Positions 28,133-38,882 are shown, counted from the stretch's first letter. The stretch is DNA of 64,000 nt from Paraburkholderia largidicola (GCF_013426895.1 NZ_AP023174.1:248001-312000), one strand, 5' to 3'. Notes: a model not told the origin generated them from the sequence alone. Numbers and translations are program-made.

Positions 28133-29959
28133 TCACGCTGCGCGCACCGTCGACGTGGTGGATGCATTGGCAGCGCGATCCTGATCTGCTGCGAACCGTT
28201 CCGGATAGCGCACGGAAAAACGCAGGCTGCCGTCATAGGGATAAAAGTCGGGCAGCTCGCCGCGCAGAATGTGATCCTTGTGCTTTTGCCATAGCGCAGG
28301 GTCGAAGAAATCCGCGTGATGCTTGAGGAAAGATTCGCGCACGCGCGGATCGCCGAGCAAAAACGTGTTGTACGTCTCCGGAAAAATGTCGTGCGGGCCG
28401 ACCGTGTACCACGGCTCGCCTGACATTTCGTCTTCCTCGTTGCGCGGCGGCGGGACCGCGCGCACGTTGCAATCGGTGAGGTATTCGATCTCGTCGTAGT
28501 CGTAGAACACGACGCGTCCGTGTCGCGTGACGCCGAAGTTCTTGTACAGCATGTCGCCGGGAAAGATGTTGGCCTGCATCAGTTCTTTCACCGCGTTGCC
28601 GTACTCGCGAATGCCGTGCTCGACGTCGGCGTCCGTGCCGTTCTGCAGGAAAATGTTGAGCGGCACCATGCGCCGTTCGATATACAGATGCCTGATGACG
28701 AGATTGTCGCCTTCGTATTCGAGCATCGACGGCGCTTCCTTTTCGAGCTCGCGCATGAGCGCGTGATCGAGGCGCGACAGCGGCAACGCGACACTCGAAT
28801 ATTCGAGCGTGTCGGCCATGCGCCCCAGACGGTCGTGGCGTTTGACGAGCTGATACTTGCCGACCACCTGTGCACGCGTCGTTTCCTTCGGCGGCGGGAA
28901 TGAATCCTTGATCAGCTTGAACACGTACGGAAACGACGGCAGCGTGAACACGAGCATCACCATGCCCTTGATGCCGGGCGCGATGATGAACCGGTCGCTC
29001 GAATGCTTGAGATGCTGCAGCAGATCGCGATAGAAAAGATTCTTGCCCTGCTTCTGCAAGCCCACCGACGTATAGATTTCCGCCTTCGGCTTGCCCAGCA
29101 GAAGGCTGCCGAGAAATTCGACGTACGCGGACGGCACCTCCATATCCACGAGGAAGTACGAATGCGCGAAGCTGAAGATGATCAGCAACTGGTCGCGCTT
29201 GCAAAGCAGCGCATCGAGCGCGAGCAGGCCGGGCTTCACGTAATGGACCGGCAATGCGAACGGCACCATCATGTCGCCGTTGATGATGCGCCCGATGATG
29301 TACGCCGCCTTGTTGCGGAAGAACAGCGACGACAGTACGTGAATCTGGAAATTGGGCGCTTCGTTGAAGGTGCCGAAGTTGTCGTGCAGCGCCTGGATCA
29401 CGCATTCGACGTCGCGCGTCAGGTCCTCGAACGGCGGGTTCAGCTGGAAGTTCGTGACGATACGCTCCAGTGTGACGGCGAGACCGTCCCTGCCGGGGTA
29501 ATACGCACGGTACGTCGGCTTCGCAGCCGGCTCGTCGTTTTCGATGTACTCGGTCGAAATCGCGGGCCGCACGAAAATGAAATCGTTATTGAAGTACGAG
29601 CGATGCAGGATCTGACAGCACACCGAATTGAAGAACGTCTCTGCGCATTCGGGCTGGCGGTGCGAGGTCAGAAGACCGATGTAATGCAGCTTGATCTGCT
29701 GCCAGACATCGTCGCCGATGCTCTCGGCGTCGTATTCATCCTCGAGCTTTTCGATGCATTCGCGCACGCGCTCGTCATACGAGGTGATCCGGTCGCGTGC
29801 GAGTTTCTGCAGGCCGTGCCAGTCGGCGGCTTCGAACAGGTCTTTCGCATGGATCGCCGCTTCGCGGAAAATCCGGTAATGCCGGTCGAACCCCGCGAGC
29901 AGTGTTTCCGCGACGTCGAAGCCGATCTGTGACGACAGCAGTTTGGGAAAGTGATTCAT
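28133..29959 (-). CDS. aceK: Isocitrate dehydrogenase kinase/phosphatase
   Basis: This 608-residue bifunctional enzyme phosphorylates and dephosphorylates isocitrate dehydrogenase, setting flux between the TCA cycle and the glyoxylate bypass. The AceK-specific nucleotide loop [16 protein letters not shown] is near residue 317. [14 protein letters not shown] and [18 protein letters not shown] (with the metal-binding Asp residues) follow. The ATG at 29959 is chosen; an upstream TTG at 29980 is unlikely. The gene stands apart from aceBA, unlike in E. coli. Confidence 0.95.
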   Translation of the reverse strand: MNHFPKLLSSQIGFDVAETLLAGFDRHYRIFREAAIHAKDLFEAADWHGLQKLARDRITSYDERVRECIEKLEDEYDAESIGDDVWQQIKLHYIGLLTSHRQPECAETFFNSVCCQILHRSYFNNDFIFVRPAISTEYIENDEPAAKPTYRAYYPGRDGLAVTLERIVTNFQLNPPFEDLTRDVECVIQALHDNFGTFNEAPNFQIHVLSSLFFRNKAAYIIGRIINGDMMVPFALPVHYVKPGLLALDALLCKRDQLLIIFSFAHSYFLVDMEVPSAYVEFLGSLLLGKPKAEIYTSVGLQKQGKNLFYRDLLQHLKHSSDRFIIAPGIKGMVMLVFTLPSFPYVFKLIKDSFPPPKETTRAQVVGKYQLVKRHDRLGRMADTLEYSSVALPLSRLDHALMRELEKEAPSMLEYEGDNLVIRHLYIERRMVPLNIFLQNGTDADVEHGIREYGNAVKELMQANIFPGDMLYKNFGVTRHGRVVFYDYDEIEYLTDCNVRAVPPPRNEEDEMSGEPWYTVGPHDIFPETYNTFLLGDPRVRESFLKHHADFFDPALWQKHKDHILRGELPDFYPYDGSLRFSVRYPERFAADQDRAANASTTSTVRAA

Positions 29960-30161
29960 GTCGACCGTGCATTCGTTCAATGTCGCGAAGACACCTGCGA
30001 TTGTATCGTCCGGGTGAGCTTGCGAGACGCCTTGAAGCCTTTTGGGCGCGGCGCCGACGCATTGCCGTTTGAAGCGTGTTGCATGGCGTTCGGCGCATCT
30101 TCATGCAACGCCGCGCCAACTGTCGTGTTTGACGCCTGATCTTCCGATCAGGATTTTTCTT

Positions 30162-30605
30162 TCAACTCGCCTTGGTGCTTTCGCGCGCGAGTGTCTCTGC
30201 CTCGCCGTAGCCGTCGCCGCGCGTGCCGCTTTCGAGCAGCGCGCGCGCCTGCGCCTCGTATTGCGCCAGGTCTTCGAGCGTCGCGTTGAGGTCCTCGCGC
30301 TGGCGCTCCAGCACTTCGCGATGCCGAACCACCGTCGCCAGAAACGCCTGCAGCTGCGGTTGGGTATCCGTCGGCGAATCGTACAGGTCGAGCAGATCGC
30401 GAATTTCCGACAACGTGAACCCCAGACGCTTGCCACGCAGCGTCAGCCGTAGCCGCGTGCGGTCGCGTCCCGAGTACACGCGGCGCAATCCGCTTGAGCC
30501 TTCGCGGCTCGGTGAGAGTAAACCCTGGTCCTCGTAAAAACGGATCGCGCGTGGCGTCACGTCGAATTCGCGGGCCAGTTCGGTAATCGTGTATTGGGTG
30601 TTCAT
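30162..30605 (-). CDS. MerR-family transcriptional regulator (LiuR-like)
   Basis: This 147-residue regulator has an N-terminal winged helix (YTITELAREFDVTPRAIRFYEDQGLL) with the MerR RRVYSGRDRTRLRLTLRGKRLGF wing. A dimer helix (residues 90-125) follows. It lacks the cysteines of metal sensors, so it probably senses an organic effector. Proteins of this kind (LiuR/AdhR) control branched-chain acyl-CoA catabolism. Here it lies 182 nt upstream of aceK in the same direction. Control of the nearby acyl-CoA genes is inferred. Confidence 0.9.
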   Translation of the reverse strand: MNTQYTITELAREFDVTPRAIRFYEDQGLLSPSREGSSGLRRVYSGRDRTRLRLTLRGKRLGFTLSEIRDLLDLYDSPTDTQPQLQAFLATVVRHREVLERQREDLNATLEDLAQYEAQARALLESGTRGDGYGEAETLARESTKAS

Positions 30606-30791
30606 CGTTGGGTCTGGGTCGGCCTGTCCGGTCTGTCCGATTTGTCCTGACGGCCGGGCACAAAAACGGATTGAACGCTAGAATCGACGTTTACGTTATC
30701 GTCAACCTGAACAAAGCGCAACCACGCGCACGACCCGGTTTATGTCACCGATCATGCAACCGCCCGTGCCGCCGACGAAGGAAACCCCACG

Positions 30792-31871
30792 ATGAATGCT
30801 CTCGAACACCAACTCGACTATCCATTCGCCGACCAGATGCCCGCTGCCGGCACGACGCGGGAAGTCGCGCCGGGCGTCTACTGGCTGCGTATGCCATTGC
30901 CGTTCGCCCTCGATCACATCAACCTCTGGCTACTGCGCGACGAGATCGACGGGCAGAAGGGCTGGACGATCATCGATTGCGGAATCGCGTCGGACGAGAT
31001 CAAGGCGAACTGGGAATCGCTGTTCGACACGGCACTCGAAGGCTTGCCCGTGCTGCGCGTGATCGTCACGCATTGCCATCCGGATCACCTCGGGCTCGCG
31101 AACTGGCTATGCGAGGGCGGCGAGAAAAAGCGCTGGAACGTGCGTCTGTGGATCACGCTCGGCGAGTACATGCTGGGTCGTGTGATGGCGGCCGGCGACG
31201 GCTCGAACGCGGGCGGCGAGGGCGCGGCGCGGCACTTCGCGCGGCACGGTCTGAGCGACGAAGCGTCGCTCGACAAGCTGCGCAACCGCAAGAGCTACTA
31301 CTCGAGCCTCGTGCCTTCGGTGCCGGGGCAATACCGGCGCATGCGCGACGGCGATGCGCTGTCGATCGGCGGGCGCACGTGGCGAGTCGTGACGGGCTTC
31401 GGTCATTCGCCGGAGCATTGCGCGCTGCACGCGGAAGCGGATCGCGTGCTGATTTCCGGTGATATGGTGCTGCCGCGCATTTCGACGAACGTATCGGTGT
31501 TCGACATCGAGCCGGAAGGCAATCCTCTGGCGCTGTATCTCGGTTCGCTCGGGCGCTATGAAACGATGGCGGCGGATACGCTCGTGCTGCCTTCGCATGG
31601 CAAGCCGTTTCGGGGTCTGCATACGCGTATCGGGCAACTGCGGGATCACCACGCCGCGCGGCTCGCGGAAGTGCGTGAGGCGTGTGCGCAGAAGCCGTGT
31701 AGTGCGGCGGATATCGTTCCCATCATGTTCAAACGGGAACTCGATATTCACCAGATGACGTTCGCGATGGGCGAAGCGCTCGCGCATTTGCATCTGCTGT
31801 GGCTTCAGGGGGAGTTGAAGCGGGTGCACGGGGAGGATGGGGTGATCCGGTTCGAGAGTGAAGCCAGATAA
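30792..31871 (+). CDS. Metallo-beta-lactamase-fold hydrolase (glyoxalase II-like)
   Basis: This 359-residue protein has zinc site THCHPDHLG (His94, His96, Asp98, His99). GFGHSPEHCALH and LISGDMVLPR supply further ligands and LPSHGKPF the last. A C-terminal helical domain follows. It is longer than RNase Z or glyoxalase II, and matches the acyl-CoA thioesterase/LACTB2-like MBL proteins often found beside acyl-CoA catabolic genes. It is divergent from the MerR gene, which may control it. The substrate is unknown. Confidence 0.85.
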   Translation: MNALEHQLDYPFADQMPAAGTTREVAPGVYWLRMPLPFALDHINLWLLRDEIDGQKGWTIIDCGIASDEIKANWESLFDTALEGLPVLRVIVTHCHPDHLGLANWLCEGGEKKRWNVRLWITLGEYMLGRVMAAGDGSNAGGEGAARHFARHGLSDEASLDKLRNRKSYYSSLVPSVPGQYRRMRDGDALSIGGRTWRVVTGFGHSPEHCALHAEADRVLISGDMVLPRISTNVSVFDIEPEGNPLALYLGSLGRYETMAADTLVLPSHGKPFRGLHTRIGQLRDHHAARLAEVREACAQKPCSAADIVPIMFKRELDIHQMTFAMGEALAHLHLLWLQGELKRVHGEDGVIRFESEAR

Positions 31872-31933
31872 GAGTGCCGCTGTCGCGCGGTTCGGCACTC
31901 GCGACGCGACTGACTCACTTCATCGCCCCAAAC

Positions 31934-31969
31934 AAAAAGCCCGGCCGCATGTCGCAGGCCGGGCTTTTT
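31934..31969. terminator. Bidirectional intrinsic terminator
   Basis: A 13-bp perfect stem AAAAAGCCCGGCC / GGCCGGGCTTTTT surrounds a 10-nt loop. It lies between the convergent metallo-hydrolase and peptide-binding-protein genes and can stop both. Confidence 0.92.
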
Positions 31970-31987
31970 CACAGCGCAAGGCGCAGC

Positions 31988-33586
31988 TTACTGCACCACC
32001 ACCGCCCCAAAATTCTGACGACCAAACGGACTGACGTGATACCCGCTCACGTTCGTCCGCGTGATCGCCGCCGCCGTCGGATAGCCGAGCGGAATCCACA
32101 GCGCGGCATCGTGAATGATCTGCTGCGCGGCTTCATACGCTTTCGTGCGCTTGCCCTGATCCGCCGTCTCCTTGCCCTGCGCGATCAGCTTGTCGAGTTC
32201 AGGATCGCAGTAACGCGCGAAGTTGATCCCCGACTTCACCGCATTGCAGCTGAACAGCGGCGACAGATAGTTGTCCGGGTCGCCGTTGTCGCCGGCCCAA
32301 CCCATGAACAGCGTGTCGTGCTGTCCCTGCTTGGCCTGCTTGATCAGCTCACCCCATTCGATCACTTTCACCTCGGCCTTCACGCCGATCTTCGCGAAGT
32401 CCGCCTGCAGCATTTCCGCGCCCGCCTTCGGATTCGGATTCAGCACGCTGCCGTTCGGACGCACCCAGATCGTCGTTTCGAAGCCGTTCGGGTAGCCCGC
32501 TTCGGCGAGCAGCTTCTTCGCCTTCTCCGCGTCGTACGGCCACGGCTTGACGGCCTTGTCGTAGCTCCAGGTATTGGGTGGATACGGATTGTTCGCGGGC
32601 GTTGCCGTGTTGTCGAACACGGCTTTCAGGTACGACGTGCGATCGAACGCCATGTTCAGTGCCGCGCGTACCTTTTGATTGTCGAGCGGCTTCTTCTGCG
32701 TGTTCAGCGCGACGAACGCCGTCATGAACGCGGGCGTTTGCACGACGGCGAGCGACTTGTCCTGCTTCGCGTCGGCGACATCCTGCGGCTTCGGCGACAG
32801 CGCGATCTGACATTCGCCCGCCTTCACTTTCTGCGCGCGGACAGCGGCGTCGGGCGTGATCGCGTAGATCAGCCGGTCGATCTTCGGCTTCGCGCCCCAG
32901 TAGCTCGGGTTCACGTCGTAGCGGATGATCGAATCCTTCGTGTAACCCTTCAGCACGAACGGACCTGTGCCGATCGGCTTCGCGTTCAGGTCGGTCTGCT
33001 TGCCCGCCTTCAGCAGCTGATCTGCATACTCGGACGAATAGATCGACGCGAAGCCCATCGTCAGGATCGACACGAAGGTCGCGTTCGGCTCGTTCAGTTC
33101 GAACTTCACCGTGTTGTCGTCGACTTTCGATACCGCCTTGATCAGCTTCACGAGGCCCATCGACTGCGCGTGCGGAAAGCCGCTCGCGCCTGCGACCTTG
33201 TGCCACGGGTTGTTGTCGTCGAGCATGCGGCTGAACGTGAAGACGACGTCGTCGGCGTTGAGCGCGCGGGTGGGCTTGAAGTAGTCGGTGGTCTGGAACT
33301 GGACGTTCGGCCGTAGATGGAACGTGTACGTGAGGCCGTCGCTGCTCACATCCCATTTGTCGGCGAGCGACGGGACGACTTTCTTCGCCGCTTCGTCGTA
33401 CGACACGAGCGAATTGAAAATCACATCCGCCGATGCATTGGTCGTGACGAGCGAGTTGTACTGGACGACGTCGAAGCCGTCCGGACTCGATTCCGTACAG
33501 ACGGTGAGTGGCTTCGCGACGGCCAGCGCGGGCGCGGTGGCGAGGGCCGTCAGCGTCGCGGCGGCGGCAAGCAACTTGAAACGCAT
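31988..33586 (-). CDS. Periplasmic dipeptide/oligopeptide-binding protein (SBP family 5)
   Basis: This 532-residue protein has a signal peptide (MRFKLLAAAATLTALATAPALA) and an SBP_bac_5 body: WDVSSDGLTYTFHLRPNVQF, TRALNADDVVFTFSRML, IGTGPFVLKGYTKDS and the Asp-rich MGWAGDNGDPDNYLSPLFSC ligand loop typical of DppA. It delivers dipeptides (or haem or glutathione in some species) to an ABC importer. No permease or ATPase genes adjoin it, so it either partners with a distant system or is an additional receptor. Confidence 0.92.
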   Translation of the reverse strand: MRFKLLAAAATLTALATAPALAVAKPLTVCTESSPDGFDVVQYNSLVTTNASADVIFNSLVSYDEAAKKVVPSLADKWDVSSDGLTYTFHLRPNVQFQTTDYFKPTRALNADDVVFTFSRMLDDNNPWHKVAGASGFPHAQSMGLVKLIKAVSKVDDNTVKFELNEPNATFVSILTMGFASIYSSEYADQLLKAGKQTDLNAKPIGTGPFVLKGYTKDSIIRYDVNPSYWGAKPKIDRLIYAITPDAAVRAQKVKAGECQIALSPKPQDVADAKQDKSLAVVQTPAFMTAFVALNTQKKPLDNQKVRAALNMAFDRTSYLKAVFDNTATPANNPYPPNTWSYDKAVKPWPYDAEKAKKLLAEAGYPNGFETTIWVRPNGSVLNPNPKAGAEMLQADFAKIGVKAEVKVIEWGELIKQAKQGQHDTLFMGWAGDNGDPDNYLSPLFSCNAVKSGINFARYCDPELDKLIAQGKETADQGKRTKAYEAAQQIIHDAALWIPLGYPTAAAITRTNVSGYHVSPFGRQNFGAVVVQ

Positions 33587-33821
33587 AAGATCTCCCGGGA
33601 TTTCGAATTGTTCGTGGCGGGGCGGCGCGGTGCATGTTGCGGCTCACTACGCGCGCTCCGGGCGGGTGCTTTCACGCAAACTGATTCTGATACGGTTTCT
33701 GTGCAGGCGCATTGCGTCAAATTTAATGCGTCGCGTCTCGCCGGCTCTGGCGCAAGCTTATCGAACGCTTTCAGCAGCGACAACAATTGAATCCGCATAT
33801 TCATATGGCGGCGGATACGGG

Positions 33822-34634
33822 CTAACGGCTGGCGTAGTCCACAAGATACGCGATGCCGTCGATCGCCCGCGAGCCGTACCACGACACCATTTCGCCGTCG
33901 ATCAGTTCGATCCGTTTGCCTGCGAATCGCGTGTCGTGTCCAAGCGCGTCGCAATGCTGCTGCGTGAAGCGATACGGCTCGCTCGACAGCAATACGCGGT
34001 CGGCCCGAGCGAGCCACGCAGCATCCAGATCGAACGAAGGATAACGCGCCGCGCCTGTCTCGCCGCCGCGCAGATCGGGCAGCGTCTGCCAGTTCACGAG
34101 GCGCAGCATCGCTGAGATATAGGTGTCGCGCGCGACGGTCATCCACGGCTCGCGCCAGATCGCGTAGAGCACGTTCTGCTGCGGCCATTCGCGCGTTGCG
34201 CATGCGTCGAGTTGCGTCTGAAGCTGGACGCTCAATTCGAGCGCTTCGTCGTCGCGATCGAAAATCGCGCCGAGCAGCGCATACAACGCGAAGTTGTCCC
34301 CGGGCGTCAAAGGATGCGTGACGACGACATGCGGCACGAGCGCGCGCAACTGCTCGACGGTTTCGCGTTCGTTCTCGTCGATATTGACGATGACATGAGT
34401 GGGTTGCAGCGCGCGCACGGCGTCGATCTTCACGGCTTTCGTGCCGCCCACTTTAGGCACACGGCGCACCTTGTCGCGCGGATGCACGCAAAAGCCCGTG
34501 CGCCCGACGATCTGCGCATCCAGCTTCAAGGCAAAGAGAAGTTCCGTGATGCTCGGGACCAGCGACACGATGCGCGCGGCGTGTTGCGCTTTCGCGTGCT
34601 CGATACCGGCTGCATCGACGACACGCGTGGGCAT
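33822..34634 (-). CDS. BtuF-like helical-backbone metal/cobalamin-binding protein, no signal peptide
   Basis: This 270-residue protein has the periplasmic-binding-protein family 2 fold used for vitamin B12 and siderophores: RIVSLVPSITELLFALKL, VPKVGGTKAVKIDAVRALQPTHVI in the first lobe and a linking helix. SFDLDAAWLARADRVLLSSEPYRF lies in the second lobe. It begins directly with a short polar N-terminus, so no export signal is seen and it may be cytoplasmic. It starts 3 nt after the stop of an SDR gene and is probably the last gene of a dsbA-SDR operon. Cobalamin binding is inferred. Confidence 0.75.
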   Translation of the reverse strand: MPTRVVDAAGIEHAKAQHAARIVSLVPSITELLFALKLDAQIVGRTGFCVHPRDKVRRVPKVGGTKAVKIDAVRALQPTHVIVNIDENERETVEQLRALVPHVVVTHPLTPGDNFALYALLGAIFDRDDEALELSVQLQTQLDACATREWPQQNVLYAIWREPWMTVARDTYISAMLRLVNWQTLPDLRGGETGAARYPSFDLDAAWLARADRVLLSSEPYRFTQQHCDALGHDTRFAGKRIELIDGEMVSWYGSRAIDGIAYLVDYASR

Positions 34635-34637
34635 GAT

Positions 34638-35408
34638 CTACTGCGCGGCGCGCGGCTTGCGCGGAGCCTTTTCGAAGACGGCGTCGTAGAGCCAGCGCGG
34701 TGCGACGTGCAGCAACATCGACACGACGCGCATTTGCCACGGGAAGGTCGCGAAGCGCTTCTTGCGCGCGATCGCTTCGGCGACCTTGGCGGCGAAGCGG
34801 TCCGCGTCCATCAGGAAGGGCATCGAGTACGGATTGTGCGCCGTCATCGCCGTACGGATGTAGCCAGGCGCGATCGTCACGACCGACACGCCGAACGGCC
34901 GCATCTCGACGCGCAGCGCTTCCAGATACTTCGCCGCCGCCGATTTCGACGCGCTATACGCGCCCGAACCCGGCAGGCCGCGCACGCCGGCGACGCTCGC
35001 AATGCCGACGAGGGCGCCCTTGCGCGCGTCGACCATCGCCTGCGCGAACGGCTCGAAGGTCGCGACCATGCCGAAGTAGTTGATGTCCATCACGTCGCGG
35101 AACGTTTGCAGATCGCCGTGGCCTGTCACGGCGCCGCGGCTGATACCCGCGTTCGCGATCACGATGTCGGGGCAGCCATGCTCCGCGATGAATTGCTGCG
35201 CAGCCTGCGCGAGCGCCTCCGCATCCCGTACGTCGACGGAATACACGGAGATCGTGTTCTGGGGATGGGACTGCTGGAAGGCGGCGAGCGCGTCGCCGCG
35301 ACGGGCGACGAGGCCGAGAATCGCGCCGCGCCGCGCATAGTCGGCGGCGAGCGCTTCACCTATACCGCTGGACGCGCCGGTGATGAAAACCTTCAGGGGT
35401 GAACTCAT
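34638..35408 (-). CDS. Short-chain dehydrogenase/reductase
   Basis: This 256-residue SDR has TGASSGIGEALAADYARRG for NAD(P) binding and IVIANAGISRG in place of NNAG. The catalytic Ser is in GIASVAGVRG, and Tyr/Lys in YSASKSAAAKYLE. The hydrophobic C-terminal region suggests membrane association, as in 3-oxoacyl or sphinganine-reductase-like SDRs. It lies 19 nt after dsbA and 3 nt before the BtuF-like gene. The substrate is unknown. Confidence 0.88.
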   Translation of the reverse strand: MSSPLKVFITGASSGIGEALAADYARRGAILGLVARRGDALAAFQQSHPQNTISVYSVDVRDAEALAQAAQQFIAEHGCPDIVIANAGISRGAVTGHGDLQTFRDVMDINYFGMVATFEPFAQAMVDARKGALVGIASVAGVRGLPGSGAYSASKSAAAKYLEALRVEMRPFGVSVVTIAPGYIRTAMTAHNPYSMPFLMDADRFAAKVAEAIARKKRFATFPWQMRVVSMLLHVAPRWLYDAVFEKAPRKPRAAQ

Positions 35409-35427
35409 GCGGCGCGTGCGGGCTGAA

Positions 35428-36066
35428 TTACATCTTCTTGGCGCGAACCTGCGCGACCAGATAGTCGAGCACCTGGATCGTGCCCGGCAGGCTGTTGGTC
35501 TGCGCCGGACCCGTTTCGTACTTGCCCTGCACGGCGAGCGTCGGCACGCCGTCGATTTTGAAGTCTTCGATCAGCTTCTTGTCGCGCTGGATCGCGCTCT
35601 GCGTCGAGAACGAGTTGTACGCGTCCATGAACTTCTTCGGTTCGACGCCCTTCGTCTTCAGGAACTTGGCTTGATCTTCCGGCGTCAGCAGGTAGTTCTT
35701 GTTGACGTGGATTTCGTGGAAGATGTCCGGCGTGAGCTGGTTGGCCAAGCCGAGCGCGTCGACTGCGTGATAGAGCTTCGAGTGCGGGATGAAGTCGTCG
35801 CGGAACGCAACGGGCACGCGCTTGAATACGACGTCCGGACCCTGCTTCTTGACCCACGCTTCGAGATACGGGTCGAACTCGTTGCAGTGCGGGCAGCCGT
35901 ACCACATGAACTCGATGACTTCGATCTTGCCGGCAGGTGCTTCGACGGGCTGCGGCGTGGACAGAACGGTGTAGTCCTTGCCTGCGACGGGCGCAGCGGG
36001 CGCCGCTTGTGCCGCGCTCGCGACGAGACCGATCGAGAGGAACAGAATGCTGAGCAGTTTTTTCAT
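35428..36066 (-). CDS. dsbA: Thiol:disulfide interchange protein DsbA
   Basis: This 212-residue periplasmic oxidase introduces disulfides into exported proteins. It has a signal peptide (residues 1-21, cleavage after AQA), active site Cys58-Pro-His-Cys61 in MWYGCPHCNEF, and the cis-Pro loop DGVPTLAVQGKY. The CPHC dipeptide is that of DsbA and not of thioredoxin. The start MKKLLS at 36066 is favoured over one five codons upstream. DsbB is elsewhere. Confidence 0.95.
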   Translation of the reverse strand: MKKLLSILFLSIGLVASAAQAAPAAPVAGKDYTVLSTPQPVEAPAGKIEVIEFMWYGCPHCNEFDPYLEAWVKKQGPDVVFKRVPVAFRDDFIPHSKLYHAVDALGLANQLTPDIFHEIHVNKNYLLTPEDQAKFLKTKGVEPKKFMDAYNSFSTQSAIQRDKKLIEDFKIDGVPTLAVQGKYETGPAQTNSLPGTIQVLDYLVAQVRAKKM

Positions 36067-36217
36067 GTCTTGTGAACCCAATCAGGGGAAGTAACGGTGG
36101 CCGGCCTGTTGCGCGCCGCGACCGCTACGGATTCGACGGCAAGCTGCCGCACATGAGACTCGTGCCGCGCGCTCGAGGTTCAGCGGCGGCCCGTGAGAAT
36201 GCATTACCGAATGTGAA

Positions 36218-36997
36218 TCACTGCTTGGTGAAGCGGATGACGGCCGTATCGACGCCCGCATCCGAAAGACGCTGACGCGTCGTGTTCATGTCCTCGAACT
36301 TCGAGAACGGGCCGATACGCACGCGATAGTACGTCACACCGCCCGCATCGCGCTGGGTGACCTTCGATTCGAAACCCTGGAACGCGAGGCGCGCGCGCTG
36401 CTGTTCGGCGTCGGCGGACGTCTTGTAGGCGCCCACTTGCAGCAGATAGCCGGTGTTTGCGTCGTTGGCGGCGGGCGGCGTGCCGTTGGCGGTCGGCGTC
36501 GAGCCGGCCTTGGGCGGCTGCGTCGGCGCGTTGTTGGCCGTCGTGGTGGGCGCGCTGGTCGGGTTCGGCGCCTTCTTCGGCGGAATCAACGCGGTGGCGG
36601 CGCCGTTGTCCTGCGCGGGCTTCGGTGCCACGGCGACGCCGTTGTTCGACGGCGGCACTTCGACGATCTGCGGCTCTTCGAGCATGCCCGACGTCTGCGT
36701 CTGGTTCGTGGTCTGGCCCGGCGCCGTATTGGGCGGCGCGGGTTGCGCAGCTTGCGGCACCGGCTGGCCAGGCGTCTTGCCTTGCAGCGGACGGTTCGGG
36801 TCGTATTGCGGCTGGCTTGCGCCGCTATCGGATGCAGCGGGCGGCGCGACCTTCGCGACGAACGGCGTCGGTGCGCGCGTGATGTAGAGCGCCACCACCA
36901 CCGCGATGGCCAGGCCGACGATCAGGCCCAGCACGATACCGAGAAAAGTGCCCCCGGTTTGTTTCGACTGCTTTGTAGTGCGGCGTGGTTTTGCCAT
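36218..36997 (-). CDS. SPOR-domain inner-membrane protein (FtsN-like architecture)
   Basis: This 259-residue protein has a short basic cytoplasmic tail and one membrane helix (about residues 17-41, TFLGIVLGLIVGLAIAVVVAL). A low-complexity Pro/Ala/Gln/Thr periplasmic linker of about 130 residues leads to a C-terminal SPOR domain (GYLLQVGAYKTSADAEQQRARL to VDTAVIRF). SPOR domains bind denuded peptidoglycan at the division septum. The arrangement matches FtsN, but it lacks convincing FtsN essential motifs. It lies 151 nt upstream of dsbA and 100 nt after argS. Confidence 0.9.
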   Translation of the reverse strand: MAKPRRTTKQSKQTGGTFLGIVLGLIVGLAIAVVVALYITRAPTPFVAKVAPPAASDSGASQPQYDPNRPLQGKTPGQPVPQAAQPAPPNTAPGQTTNQTQTSGMLEEPQIVEVPPSNNGVAVAPKPAQDNGAATALIPPKKAPNPTSAPTTTANNAPTQPPKAGSTPTANGTPPAANDANTGYLLQVGAYKTSADAEQQRARLAFQGFESKVTQRDAGGVTYYRVRIGPFSKFEDMNTTRQRLSDAGVDTAVIRFTKQ

Positions 36998-37097
36998 CGT
37001 CTAATTCACCTGCAAAAGGAAATCTGGAATGACCGTCGATTATAGCGACGGTCATCTTTGTATCGTCCCAATTAAGTTCAATTGAACCGCGCGGAGA

Positions 37098-38882
37098 TTA
37101 CATTTTTGCGGGTGCCGACACACCGATCACAGCGAGGCCGTTGGCCAGCACCTGGCGCGTCGCCGCGAGCAGCGCGATGCGCGCGTTGCGCGGCGCTTCG
37201 TCGTCGACGAGCACGCGTTCGGCATTGTAGAACGAGTGAAATTCGCCTGCGAGGTCGCGCAGATAGAACGCGACGGCATGCGGCGCGAGTTCGTCGGCGG
37301 CGTGCGTGAGCATGTCGGGGAATTCGGCGAGCTTCTGCAGCAGCGCCATCGCGCGCTCGCTGTCGAGCGGCGACAGATCGACCGACGGCAGCACGGCTTC
37401 GTCGGCGCCGTAGCGCGACTTCCATTCGTTGATCACCGAGCAGATGCGCGCGTGCGCGTACTGCACGTAGTACACCGGATTCTCGTCGTTTTGCTTGAGC
37501 GCGAGATCGACGTCGAACACGAACTCCGTGTCGGCCTTGCGCGAGATCAGGAAAAAGCGCACGGCGTCGCGGCCACGGCGGATCGTCTCTTCGTCGAGCA
37601 GATCGGGCGAGGCTTCCTGGCCCGGCACCGCGCCGCCCGACCATTCGATCAGATCCCGCACCGTCACATAGCTGCCCGCGCGCTTCGAGATCTTCACTTC
37701 CTGGCCGTCGCGCATCACGGTGACCATCTTGTGCAGCACGTAGTCGGGATAGCCCTTCGGAATGCCGATGCCAAGACCCTGCAGCCCGGCGCGCACGCGG
37801 GCGATCGTGCCGTGGTGGTCCGAGCCCTGGATGTTGATGACCTTCGTGAAGCCACGTTCCCACTTCGTCTCGTGATACGCGACGTCGGGCACGAAGTACG
37901 TGTACGTGCCGTCGGACTTGCGCATCACGCGGTCCTTGTCGTCGCCGTCGTCGGTGGTGCGCAGCCACAGCGCGCCTTCCTGTTCGTAGGTCTTGCCAGC
38001 CGCGATCAGCTCGCTCACCGTCTTCTCGACGCGGCCTTCCGAGTACAGCGACGATTCGAGGTAGTACTGGTCGAACTTCACGCCGAACGCCTGCAGGTCC
38101 ATATCCTGCTCATGACGCAGATAGGCGACCGCGAAGCGGCGGATCGCTTCGAGGTCTTCGACGTTGCCCGCGCCCTTGACGGGTTCGCCGTCGCTGGCCG
38201 ACACGGTCTCGCCGTTCAGATAGTCGCGCGCGATATCGGCGATGTATTCGCCGTTGTACGCGGCTTCGGGCCAGCCTGCGTCGCCCGGCTTCAGGCCACG
38301 GGCGCGCGCCTGCGTCGAGATGGCGAGATTGCCGATCTGCACGCCTGCGTCGTTGTAGTAGAACTCGCGGTGCACGTCGTAGCCTTGCGACGCGAGCACG
38401 TTCGACGTCGCATCGCCGAGCGCGGCCTGGCGGCCGTGGCCGACGTGCAGCGGACCGGTCGGATTGGCCGAGACGAACTCGACCAGCACGCGCTTGCCGG
38501 CGTCGCGCTGCGAGCGGCCAAAGGTTTCGCGTTGCTCGAACACGGCGGCGATCACGGCCTGCTTGGAAGCCGCCGACAGACGCAGGTTGATGAAGCCGGG
38601 ACCGGCCACTTCGGCGCTATCGACGAGGCCCTTGGCGAGCGGATGCGCGGGCAGTGCATCGACGATCTGCTGGGCGAGCTGGCGCGGATTGGCGCGCAGC
38701 GGCTTGGCGAGTTGCATCGCGACGTTGCACGCGACGTCGCCGTGCGCGGCGACCTTCGGGCGTTCGAGCGTGATGGTGGGCGCGATGAACGCGGCTTCGG
38801 ATTCACCTTGCGTCGCCTGGGCGACCTGCTTGACCACGTCGGTCAACAGGGTTTCGAGAGTGTGTTTGTGTGCAGGCAGCAT
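37098..38882 (-). CDS. argS: Arginyl-tRNA synthetase
   Basis: This 594-residue class I synthetase has the N-terminal Add1 domain (about 1-120), the HIGH box HVGHG at residues 146-150 within [23 protein letters not shown] as the KMSKS-like loop and a C-terminal DALR anticodon-binding domain. The frame is open another 74 codons upstream, but the ATG at 38882 gives the family start [10 protein letters not shown]. The SPOR-domain gene follows on the same strand. Confidence 0.97.
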   Translation of the reverse strand: MLPAHKHTLETLLTDVVKQVAQATQGESEAAFIAPTITLERPKVAAHGDVACNVAMQLAKPLRANPRQLAQQIVDALPAHPLAKGLVDSAEVAGPGFINLRLSAASKQAVIAAVFEQRETFGRSQRDAGKRVLVEFVSANPTGPLHVGHGRQAALGDATSNVLASQGYDVHREFYYNDAGVQIGNLAISTQARARGLKPGDAGWPEAAYNGEYIADIARDYLNGETVSASDGEPVKGAGNVEDLEAIRRFAVAYLRHEQDMDLQAFGVKFDQYYLESSLYSEGRVEKTVSELIAAGKTYEQEGALWLRTTDDGDDKDRVMRKSDGTYTYFVPDVAYHETKWERGFTKVINIQGSDHHGTIARVRAGLQGLGIGIPKGYPDYVLHKMVTVMRDGQEVKISKRAGSYVTVRDLIEWSGGAVPGQEASPDLLDEETIRRGRDAVRFFLISRKADTEFVFDVDLALKQNDENPVYYVQYAHARICSVINEWKSRYGADEAVLPSVDLSPLDSERAMALLQKLAEFPDMLTHAADELAPHAVAFYLRDLAGEFHSFYNAERVLVDDEAPRNARIALLAATRQVLANGLAVIGVSAPAKM

